Origin: Blastocladiella emersonii ATCC 22665
Taxonomy: Eukaryota > Blastocladiomycota > Blastocladiomycetes > Blastocladiales > Blastocladiaceae
DNA length: 64,000 nt
Reading direction: 5' to 3'
Assembly: GCA_025594325.1 (NCBI GenBank)
Contig: JANHCV010000002.1
Coordinates: forward strand, 2,666,001 to 2,730,000
In this document: positions 1 through 8,655 of the stretch, piece after piece
How the letters are laid out: each line of letters starts with the position of its first letter
How positions within the stretch are numbered: the stretch's first letter is position 1
The notes under the pieces: model-generated
Told to the model about the DNA's origin: nothing
Database searches by the model: none
The model's input: the letters and a program-made list of their open reading frames with translations, nothing else
Made by a program: the position numbers and the translations under genes

Positions 1-50
1 GCGCGGCCGTCGATGACTGACTCGCTCTTCCGCGCTGTGCCGCCATCGAG

Positions 51-182
51 TGGGTCATCGGCGCCGGGGCCGTGGTTGCGGGGTACAAGAACCCGGCGCG
101 CCCCCGCCGTCCCTGGCCTGACTCGGCACACAATCCCATGTACTGCATGGACCATAGCGCATCATCATCATGGCGCCCATGA
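51..182 (+). other. Possible 3' exon of a gene entering from the left
   Basis: After a possible acceptor (AG at 49-50) one frame stays open to a TGA at 180-182 and reads as a short hydrophobic stretch (WVIGAGAVVAGY) followed by a proline-rich tail. Codons are G/C-ending like the genes nearby. It would overlap the start of the next gene by about 12 bases, so either this tail or that start is uncertain. Too little is visible to name a family. Confidence 0.2.
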
Positions 183-2183
183 AACCGTCCGCGTACCCGT
201 GGCTCGCGCTGCGCCAAGCCGCGCGCCGCCGCGACCTCGCTCTCGCGCAGGCCAGCAGCTCGCCCATGATCATCACCAAGAAGCCGGCGCCGGCGCCGCG
301 GCACCTCGCGCACCCGCAGTCGCTGCACCGCGTGCGTTCGTTGCCGCACCTGCGGTCCACGCTGCGCGCGTACTCGACCACAGCGGCGCGTCGGCGCGAC
401 GGGTCGACGCTCTCGTCGTCAGTGCCGTCGCCGCACGCGTGGCTGTCGCAGCCGCGGTTCGTGCCGTGGCGGCCGGTGACGTCGGCGCTGCACCTGCGGC
501 ACGCGCGGCACGAGCGCGCGGCGCTGGCGTCGGTGCTGAGCCTGCACTTTCGTCAGCCGGGGATCGTGTGCGCCGGGAAACCCATCGACCTCGAGATCGT
601 GCGTGCGCTGCGGCAGCTCGGGTTCCCGCACGCGCACGCCGTCGTGTGGGAGTACAACCTCGACACGGTCAGCGCCGTGGTCGCGTTCCTGTCGGACCGG
701 TCGTCGGCGCGCGCCGCCTACAACCTGCTGTCGCTCGGGTTGGTCGTCGCCGGGCTCGCCATCTCGTGGTACTACAGCGACCTCGCGCGCCGCCGCGACG
801 AGGCCCGTCTGCAAGAGGAGCAGGAGCAGGAGGAGGCGCGTCGCACCGAAGAGGCACGCCGGCAGAGCTGGGAGGCCCTGTTCGATGTCGCCGTGACGCA
901 GCCCGGCGCCAAGCCGTTCGCGATGCCCGCGGTCCGGTGCGACGACGCGCGCTCGCTCCGTGACGAGGTGGCCAAGATCATGGCTGTCGGCCACGAATCC
1001 GGGCTCACGTCGCCTTTCATCAACGTCATTGGTACGCTCTCCGTTATCAACTCTTTCAGCTGACGAGTAACTCACCTCTCCGACCCACTTGGTAGTTGGC
1101 CCGGCGGGTGCGGGCAAGTCGGTGATCCTGCAGGACCTGTACAACGAGCACCTGGCGCGGGTGCAGGCCGACCACGACGACGGGTTCGGCGACGGCAAGC
1201 GGTCCGTGTACTACGTGGACTTCAAGGACGCGTTCCGGACCAACTCCATGGACCGCGAGCACATCTCGGAGCGCTTCTTCGACTTTCTCGACTCGATCCA
1301 GGTGCGCGCCGCCGCGGCCGGCGAGCGCAACACGCTGTTCATCGACGGCGCCGACCTGCTGCCGCACGTGTTTGACGCCGAGCACCTCGCGCCGGTGCTG
1401 CGGCACATCCACGAGACGTCGAAATACGCGACCGTGTTCGTCGTGTACTCGTCGCACGCGGCGTACGCGCGCATGGTCGAGTCGCAGCCCGGGATCGAGT
1501 CGCAGCACCGCGTCCTGACCGTCGGCTACGTCCAGGACCGCGCCGCCCTCGCCCGGTACGTGGCCGCGCTGCGCGAGGCGAGCGGGTCCGATCAAGGCGC
1601 GTGGGACGTGCCTGACGCGGCCGTCGTGGACCTTCTCGGCGGCCAGTTCGACGACTACACGCGCGTCGTGAACACGCTGCGCGCCGCGGCGCCCGGCACG
1701 GGCGGGTCCACGACGCTGCGCGACACGCTGGCCGAGCTGGTCGCCGAGTCGCAGCTGCGCGCCGACACCGCGCTGGGCGTGTACGACGACCCGTCCTCCC
1801 CCGTCCCGGCGCTTGCCGGGTACTACCTCGCCGTGGCTGAGTCGCTCATCGCGCGCGACGCGCCGGGCGCGCACTTGCCGTCGCCCGCGGCGGTCCCGCT
1901 CCGCATCGCCCGCGCGCTGCTCGACCAGAACCTGTTTGCGCGCGGCGACCACGGCCCGCACTCGCTCGCCTTTGCGTACCCGCGCGACCGCGCCGTTGTC
2001 GAGTGGATGCTCCACTGCGACGAGTACCGCGCGCCGCTCGCACGCGTCCGCGCGGCAGCGGGCGGGCGTGTGCCCATGGCGGTGCATAGCGCCGCCGACG
2101 AGATCCTGCCTGCTGCCGCCGAGCGGGACGAGGCGGAGGGCGGGCCGGCGCGGCGGCGGGGATGGGCCCGCTGGTGGCGGTGA
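170..2183 (+). CDS. Predicted mitochondrial P-loop NTPase, family not recognised
   Basis: Two exons, 170-1031 and 1096-2183, with a 64-bp GTACG...TAG intron; the spliced product is 649 aa. The N-terminus is basic and Ser/Thr/Ala rich with 'RAYSTTAARRR' near residue 70, which resembles a mitochondrial presequence (inference). One hydrophobic helix (LLSLGLVVAGLAISWYY) lies at about 185-205 and is followed by a charged Glu/Arg coiled coil. The intron sits just before a clear Walker A motif, GPAGAGKS (about residue 290), and a Walker B-like strand 'TLFIDGAD' follows about 75 residues later. The C-terminal half looks like an alpha-helical STAND/AAA-type ATPase lid. It may be a membrane-anchored mitochondrial ATPase of the AAA or STAND superfamily. 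I do not recognise the specific family. Splicing is required, because the P-loop exon has no start codon of its own that would keep the targeting region. Confidence 0.75.
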
Positions 2184-2900
2184 GCAAGAGGGGGCGGGGC
2201 GGGGCGCCGCCGCGAGGACCAGCGCTTCTGGGCTCGCGGCGCGCCTCCCCTTGCGGAGTGTACAAGTGGAAACCGGGCGCGGGCGTTGACCGCCCCGCTA
2301 TAGAGTGGCACATGTAAAGGGAACAATACAAACACGTCCAAACTACCTCTCGCTCTTGGGTGGCGCTCGCTGCGAGACATGAGACACTTCCGCGGTCACG
2401 TTTCGTGACCACCGCGCGTTGGCAGAACGTGCCGGAGCGACCGCCGCTGGCTCACTCTGACGTGGCCGCGGTGCACGCTCCGCCGACGCCGACGCACACG
2501 GTGCAACGCGTTGGTCGGGAGCTTGAGGAAGCGAGCCGAACGCCGCCGAGGCGCGCGGAAGTGACCAGCGCGTTCGCCGCGTGGGGCAAGCCACCAACGC
2601 GACCGACGCGCGTTGGGCCGGCCGCGCTGGATCCTTCCTCGGAGCGACACCGACACCGCGGCGCCGCTGCGCTGCCCAACGCGCGCGCGAAGGAAGCTTG
2701 TCGAGCGGTTCGCTGGCGTTCTGCCGGCGTCGCGCGGCCGACGTGGCGGCGTCGCTGTGCGGGCGGGCCGCCCGCGATGGGCCCGGCCGCAGGTATAAAG
2801 AGGTCGCGATGCCCCGGCCACCCTCCATCGCTTGGTCTCAAGCACACACGCTTACCTGCTACGCAACCAACACCACGCAACCAAACCAACCACTACCACC
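2184..2900. other. Intergenic; promoter of the small heat shock gene
   Basis: Spacer of about 0.7 kb. Open frames here have poor codon bias and are treated as chance. The right end holds the TATA box of the Hsp20 gene. Scattered GAA/TTC triplets occur at 2520-2720, but I could not define a perfect heat shock element by eye. Confidence 0.6.
2794..2799 (+). promoter_or_regulatory. TATA box of the Hsp20 gene
   Basis: TATAAA followed by GAGGTCGCG, 107 bp upstream of the ATG at 2901. The same TATA-plus-GC arrangement recurs at 35684, 39769 and 43679. Confidence 0.7.
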
Positions 2901-3506
2901 ATGTCGATGATTCGCCCCACTGGCTACTCGGGCCTCGAGCCGTTCGGCCTCGAGCGCAACTTCCGCAGTACGCGTCCTGCCGCTGCCCTCGACCCGTACG
3001 GCTACGGCGGCCACTCACGCTTCCACCACCATCCCCACCACCACTATCACCACCACCCTGCAGACATGATGGGCCAGCTCATGCAGGACTTTTTCGAGCC
3101 GGGCACGCGCGGCGGCATGGGGATGGGCTCCTCGGCGCTCGACTTCCCGTCGGTGCGCGCGGGCGGCGCGGGCGCGCTGTACGCGCCGCGGCTCGACATG
3201 CGCGAGACGGACAAGGCGTTCGAGGTGAAGGCAGACCTGCCGGGGATCCCGCGCGAGAACGTCAAGATCGAGGTGCGCGACGGCAACACGCTGGTGCTGT
3301 CGGGCGAGACCAAGATGGACGCGGAGCGGCGCGAGGGGACGTGGCACGTGCAGGAGCGGTCCATGGGCAAGTTCATGCGCGCCATCCCGCTGCCGCCCAC
3401 GGCTAACCTCGAGTCGGTCAAGGCCAAGTTCGACGCGGGCGTCCTGTGCATCGAGATCCCCAAGAAGGAGGAGGCGGCCACGTCGCGCAAGATCGAGATC
3501 CAGTAG
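2901..3506 (+). CDS. Small heat shock protein (Hsp20/alpha-crystallin)
   Basis: Intronless, 201 aa. ATP-independent chaperone that holds unfolding proteins in soluble oligomers, usually cytosolic. The alpha-crystallin domain runs from about residue 93 (YAPRLDMRETDKAFEVKADL) to 185. It has the family motifs LPGIPRENVKIEV and 'F.R.I.LP', and the beta-strand 'AKFDAGVLCIEIPKKE' with the A-x-x-x-G-V-L signature. The C-terminal I-x-I anchor is present as 'IEIQ'. The N-terminal arm is unusual in holding a His-rich block (residues about 36-55, HHHPHHHYHHH). The start at 2901 was chosen over an in-frame ATG at 2832 because it has a CCACC context and leaves a normal leader after the TATA box at 2794. 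A TATA promoter and no intron fit a heat-inducible gene. Confidence 0.93.
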   Translation: MSMIRPTGYSGLEPFGLERNFRSTRPAAALDPYGYGGHSRFHHHPHHHYHHHPADMMGQLMQDFFEPGTRGGMGMGSSALDFPSVRAGGAGALYAPRLDMRETDKAFEVKADLPGIPRENVKIEVRDGNTLVLSGETKMDAERREGTWHVQERSMGKFMRAIPLPPTANLESVKAKFDAGVLCIEIPKKEEAATSRKIEIQ

Positions 3507-3855
3507 GCGTTTTGTGTGGGTCGGGGCCGTGGTGGGCCCGAGAGTTGAGGATGTGGTTGTCTCAGAGTCGTCGTGCATGGTCGTGAAGTGTGAATGTAAA
3601 GAGCTCGTTTTCCTCCCCCGTCGTCTCTCTATGTCTCGCGAACTGAGCGTGCTGTCGGTTTGCCGACTGACCTCGCCTGAAGAGTCGGCGACGCGTCGAC
3701 GCCCATGCTACCGGTTGAGAGCTCTCACCTGAGAAGCCAGCGCGTCGGCGCTCTTGCTGCTCATCCCCACCGCTGCCCTCCTCACGCGACTCCATGGTGC
3801 GAACAAGAGTGGTTTACTGAAAGGGAACCGAGGCACAAACACGCCGGACCGCGGC
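3507..3855. other. Convergent spacer, nothing recognised
   Basis: Short AT-richer spacer between the Hsp20 and AP-1 sigma genes, which converge here. It presumably holds both 3' UTRs. No gene or repeat seen. Confidence 0.5.
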
Positions 3856-4449
3856 TCAAGCGACAATCTGCTGCATCTGCTGGAGCAGGCCCTGCGCCGA
3901 CTCGGCCTCGATCTCGTCAATCTTCTTGATGATGTTGGCCGTCACCTTGCTGCTCGTCTCGACTTGCTCACCTGTTGTGCACGCGGTGAGTGACGTACTC
4001 TCGGCACGAGTCAGAGCGCGACAGTAGCGTACCCGAGATGATGAGCTCGTCGAGAATCTGGTAGGCGGTCTGGAAGTGGAAGATGATGTCGAGCTCGCAC
4101 ACGTTGCCAAAGTAGGCGTCGAGCGACTGCACGTAGCGGTGGATCAGCTCGAGCACGAGCAGCTCGTTCTCGTCGAGGTCGACGCAGAAGCAAAAGTAGA
4201 GGCTCGCGTAGCTACACGCTTCTCGCGTCAGTCTCCATCGGCCCCGACGCTCTTTCGCCGAACGCACCGCTTGTAGATGAGCTTGCGGTCCTTGTACTCG
4301 ACGACGTTGCACATGCCCGACTTGCGCGCGAGGACGGCCGCCATGGCCTCGGCCGTGAACTTGTTCTTCTCGTTGGTGCCGAGCACCTGGAACCACTTCT
4401 TGAGCCGGATCTTGCCGTGCCGCGAGAAGAGCAGGAACGAGCGGATCAT
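3856..4449 (-). CDS. AP-1 clathrin adaptor complex, sigma subunit
   Basis: Three exons (4449-4268, 4211-4033, 3971-3856) with 56- and 61-bp introns; 158 aa, the normal size for a sigma adaptin. Small longin-fold subunit of the AP-1 heterotetramer, which packages cargo into clathrin vesicles at the trans-Golgi and endosomes. Family signatures visible are the start [19 protein letters not shown], then '[16 protein letters not shown]', then '[11 protein letters not shown]', then '[20 protein letters not shown]' and '[12 protein letters not shown]'. The combination LLFSR-GK-RL-KW plus ARK-x-x-MCN favours sigma-1 over sigma-2, -3 or -4. The C-terminal tail (residues about 122-158) is more helical and divergent than in animals. 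The next gene starts divergently 0.8 kb away. Confidence 0.9.
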
Positions 4450-5242
4450 GGTGTCGATTCGTAGAGTTACGTTGCGTCGCGCGATATGCTGCGAGTTCGA
4501 GGGGACGAGCGGGCGAGAGACGAGACGAGAGCGTGAGACGCGTCGCGCGCGCGGCGAACCGACGCGTGGGATGGGTGCGCACGTGAGCGGCGGCTCGCGT
4601 GATCCTGAGCGGGCTGCGCCACCGCGCCGCCGCCACACGCCGCCGCGGGAGGCCATGGCCAAGCTTCACGAGGGCGCCGCCGCGGCTGCAACGTCACTAC
4701 CGCGCCGCGAACCAAACCCGGCGATCCGGTGCCTGAAACGCGCGAGGGGAAGCGGTGCCTCTGCATCGCCGAGCCGAGCCGCGCGTGGCCATTGGCCGCG
4801 GCACGTTCATTACGGCGCCCCTCACGTCGCGGTCGCCGGCCGGGCCGGCCGCGGACAACGTGTTGGCTTCGGGAGCCGTGACGGAGCCGTCCCTTTTTTT
4901 CCTTCCAGTCCCGCCACAGCGGCGTCGCTTCCGTCTTCCGGAGGCGAGTTTACCCCGGTCCCTTGCCACGGTTGGCGGTGGCCGCCGCCCGCGCCGCTGA
5001 CGCCCACACGCCGCCCGCCCGCCTGTGCCTTGAACAACGACTGTGGCCCCGCTGTCTGCATGGCCCCTTTGCGGCGATCCCGTGCTGCCGGCGTGGCAGC
5101 GGGGCCACTCGCACGCGGCCGTCCCCTTGGCAGTGTTGCGGCAAGAGCCGACTTGCTGTGCTGTGCTGTGCCACTTGAGCCCGTTCTCTCGCTGCAATCC
5201 GCTCTCCCATCAACCCCCACCACCGCGGCCACCTCCCCTAGG
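4450..5242. other. Divergent promoter region
   Basis: GC-rich 0.8-kb spacer between AP-1 sigma (minus) and the membrane protein (plus). An inverted CCAAT (ATTGG) lies at about 4791. Open frames here lack codon bias and are read as chance. Confidence 0.5.
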
Positions 5243-7223
5243 ATGTCATCGACGTTCCTCGGGTACGCATCGCGCGCCCGCCCGCGCTCCTCATAACCAT
5301 GGCCGCTGTGGCGTCGGATGGACCGTTGATCCGCCGTCCACGCCGACTCCTCGCGCCCGCGCCTCCGCCACCCCCAGTCGCAAGCCCGAGCGTCTCAGAT
5401 CGCGTCGCTCACACCACGCCTGAACATGTAGCGCGGCACTCACGGCGTCGTTCCCAGTGATGCCAGCGCGGTCGCTCGGCGATCTGCTGTTCGACCCCTT
5501 CATGGAGATCGCGACGCTGTTCCTGCTCTCCCCCATCTGGCGGTCGCTGCAGACGCGGCACGACCGGGTCGCCTTCGTCGCGCTGGCCGTGAACCGCGGC
5601 GTGACGGTGCTCGACACGCTCATGGTGCTGCTCATCGACAACTACGCGTCGAACGGGCTCATCTACTTCAGCCTGGTACGGTCGCTGGTGCGACACGCGG
5701 CCTACTTTGCCGCGCTCGCGTACATCACGTACCGGCGGCTGGACCAGATCACGTCCCTGGTGCTGCGCGAGAACGCGGCGAGGGCGGGCTTCTTCTTCCT
5801 CGGGATCACCGTCGTGTCCATGGTCCTCGGCCAGGCGGTGCTCGTCGCGTACTTTGCCGCGGGGATCATCTTCAAGTCGACGGGCGACGCGTACCTCGCC
5901 GCGCACCCAAGGGCGACCGTCGGCGAGCTCAACCGCGCGACGCTCGCGGCGACGCCCGTGGTGCCCGCCAAACTGTGGCAGCTCGTGGCCGCCGTCGTCC
6001 TGCCGCTGATCCACGCGCTGCACCTCGCGTGCGACGCCTTCATCTACCGCGTCGCCGCGGGCCTGTGGTCTACGACCTTCCTCAACGTGCGCAAGCTGAC
6101 AACCGCGCGGTGGATCGAGCTCGCGTGGCCGAGCGTCGTGTCGCTCGTCCTGCACGGCAACTTTGTGATCCTGACCATCGCCGGGCGCACGGTCCTCGAC
6201 CGGTACTCGCTGGGCTTCGTCGTCGAGCTCGGCCAGGCCGCCACCGTGTTCGACTGGTTCGTCTTCTTCACCGTGACCGCGCCGCTCATGCAGGACGTGG
6301 TCGTCGAGGCCGTCCCGGTCCCCGCCCCCTCCTCGGCGGCCGCGGGCGGCGACCTCAAGATCCCCGCGATCTCGCTCGTCACGTCGCCCACGACCGCCAA
6401 CATCCCGCCGTCGCCCGGCACGCAGCAGCCCAAGGTCGAATACCGCGCGCGGTACACCAAACACTTTGCGCCGCCGATCCCGACGTACCAGCGCCAGTAC
6501 TCGACGCCCACCACGGCGACCGTCGAGATCGCCGCGCCCGACACGAGTCTGAGCCAACGCCGCGGCCTCGCGCCGCTGCACCTCAACAACCCCGACCACC
6601 GTCCGCTGACCATGTCGTCGGTGCTGCCGAGCACCCCGTCGACGGCGTACACGGCGTTCCAGCGGTCCGAGCTCGTGCCCGCGCACGAGTCGAGTCCTGG
6701 CCTCTCGTCGCCGATCCGCGACGAGTGGGGGTACTACCACGCGCCGGCGCCGCTGTCAACGCAGCAGCAGCCGCCAAGACACCTCCCCGTGGCGCCCGCG
6801 CGGTCGCCGGTCCCGTCGCCGTCGAGGGAACGGGAACGGTGGAGCCCGCCGCGGTCGCCGTCGCACGAGCGGTCGCCAGTCCCGTCGCCGTCGCACGAGC
6901 GATGGACGCCAGCTGCCGCGCCACGGTCGCCCGCAGCCAGCCACTCGTCGTCGTTCCGGCACGGCGACTCGCAAGCGCCGTCGGTCGCGACGTCGCTGTC
7001 GGTCCCACACCGGTCGGCGTCCGCGCACCAGCACCACCAGCATGTGCCGCCGCGGCTGAGCCCCGTGGCATCGACGCCGAGCGGGTCGTGGACGCCCGAA
7101 GGCGGGCGGAGCCCCGTGGTCGAGGCGAACCCAAACAGCGTGGTGAGGCGGTGGGAGCGGCTGCAGGAGGACCGCGCGTTCGAGGTGGCCATGGCGCGGC
7201 GCGGACAGGGCCGCCTTGAGTAG
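5243..7223 (+). CDS. Orphan multi-pass membrane protein with long Ser/Pro-rich tail
   Basis: Reconstructed as exon 5243-5262 plus exon 5432-7223 (intron 169 bp, GTACGC...CTGAACATGTAG), 603 aa. If the first exon is wrong, the ATG at 5460 gives 587 aa. Six or seven hydrophobic helices fill residues about 25-285, for example 'FMEIATLFLL', 'AGFFFLGITVVSMVLGQAVL', 'VVLPLIHALHL' and 'ATVFDWFVFFTVTAPL'. Conserved-looking Trp/Pro residues sit in the helices, but I recognise no family. From about residue 300 the protein is hydrophilic, rich in Ser, Pro, His and Gln. It carries repeats of the type SPVPSPS-x-ER (genomic 6805-6910) that look like proline-directed phosphorylation sites. The layout (helices first, then a long disordered cytoplasmic tail) resembles a receptor or scaffold, but function is unknown. 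Confidence 0.7.
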
Positions 7224-7250
7224 ATGCCTAACAACCTAGACCTAGATGAT

Positions 7251-7256
7251 AATAAA
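7251..7256 (+). terminator. Poly(A) signal AATAAA
   Basis: Perfect AATAAA 28 bp after the TAG stop of the upstream membrane protein gene. The gene on the other strand ends at 7311, so the convergent 3' ends are less than 90 bp apart. Confidence 0.6.
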
Positions 7257-7310
7257 AACCTGCGTGTTTATACCATCCCACCGCCTCGACCACGATCGCG
7301 CACAAGCACG

Positions 7311-8456
7311 TTAGAAGTGCTTGTAGTCGCGCTTACCGCCGCCCCTCGACGGTCCGTTGACGGCCTGGAGGGCAAAGTAGGCGACGCCGGCGATGGCGAG
7401 GAGGAAGAAGAAGATGAGGAGGTACGGCGGGCCGGACGCGTCGGGGACCATGAAGGACGAGTTCCAGTGGTTGCGCTGGTCCGGGTTGACGTGCGAGTTG
7501 TCGTCCTTGACGATCTGGTTGGTCGAGACCGAGATGATGTCGTGGTTGTCGGACAGCCCGCCCGTCTCGCCGTAGAAGCTGTAGTACCCGGGGTTCGGCA
7601 GCGTGACGTTGTCCACGGAAATGCACGTCGTCCAGTCGTCCCACCCGCGCGTGTTGAGCTCGACGCGGAGGTACTTGCCCTTGATGTACCGAACGCGGGC
7701 GCGCGTCGCGTAGTCCTTGTTGCGGATATCGGCCTCGCACCCGCCGAGCTCGATCTCCTTGCCGTCCGTGTCCTTGTTGTAGGTCTGGGTGCCGTCGTTG
7801 TGCAGCGCGGCCACGTACGGGTACGTGTACCCGTGGCGCCCGTTGTCGTACGTGTCGAAGACGAGCGCCAGCCCGTGCCACTTCTCGGGCCCGCCCAGCA
7901 CCGCGCCCGTCTTGTCCGTCATCTCGCGCGTGAAGTAGAAGGCGAACCCGTCGCCCGCCATCGAGCTCGACTTGCCGTGGATCTTGTACTCGAACTCGAC
8001 CGACCACGCGTCCGCGATGAACGGCTACGTGTAGCGGGTGTGGGTGAGCTGGAGCCGCGGGGGAGGCGCGCACACGCGGGCAGCGTACCAGCTTGGCGCG
8101 CAGCCAGCCCCTCCGGCCCTGCAGATCGGGCGTGAGGCGAATGTACCGGTTCGTGTTGACGACGGTCGCGCCGCCAAAGTCCCACCACCGGTTGGACATC
8201 TCGTAGTCTGTTCCCTCAAACCGCGCGTCAGTCCAGCCCTCCTCGAGCCACTCGCCCCATCTCTCAGCGTACCAATGTACGGCGGGTACAGCGACTGGGT
8301 GCGGACAAACAGCGTGGTGCCCTCGCCGTCGTCGGACGCGTGCGCGGGGCCCGCGGCGGCCGCGACGAGCAGCAGCACAATCACGGCGGCGAACATGGCG
8401 GCCACGGCGGAAGCGGTCCGCGGCCGCGTGGCACGCGGCGTAGGAGAAGAATGCAT
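7311..8456 (-). CDS. L-type lectin cargo receptor (VIP36/ERGIC-53 family)
   Basis: Three exons (8456-8273, 8207-8089, 8024-7311), introns 65 and 64 bp, 338 aa. Type I membrane lectin that binds high-mannose glycoproteins and helps cargo move between ER and Golgi. Visible parts: a signal peptide (residues about 15-42, hydrophobic AVAAMFAAVIVLLLVAAAAG); the L-type lectin domain from about 55 to 285, with WDFGGATVV, 'GDGFAFYF', 'FDTYDNG', 'ELGGCEADIRN' and 'GGLSDNHDIIS'; a stalk; and one membrane helix near the C-terminus (YLLIFFFLLAIAGVAYFAL). The cytosolic tail is short and basic and ends in KHF, comparable with the aromatic or basic ER-export tails of ERGIC-53 and VIP36. Two Cys that normally pair in the lectin fold are present (GGC and TTC). 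Splicing was needed to join the 'MSNRWWDFGG' strand to the rest. Confidence 0.9.
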
Positions 8457-8655
8457 GATGTCGATGCGTTGCAGAAGGCAACGAGGCCAGAGAAGAGAGC
8501 GGCGATCGCTCGCCCACACGCGTGCCGCGCGCCTCCGACGCCGCCGGCGCCCGTGGCGCCGCTCTCGACCCAGCGCACGTGCGCATATCCCTCCCGTATT
8601 CGCGGCATCGGCATATGAAGCGATAAAGTGATAAATAACCCACCACCCTGACAAG

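Noticed and set aside
13-963. Long plus-strand open frame at the window start
   Set aside because: Different frame from the P-loop gene; Arg/Pro/Ala-rich, no motifs.
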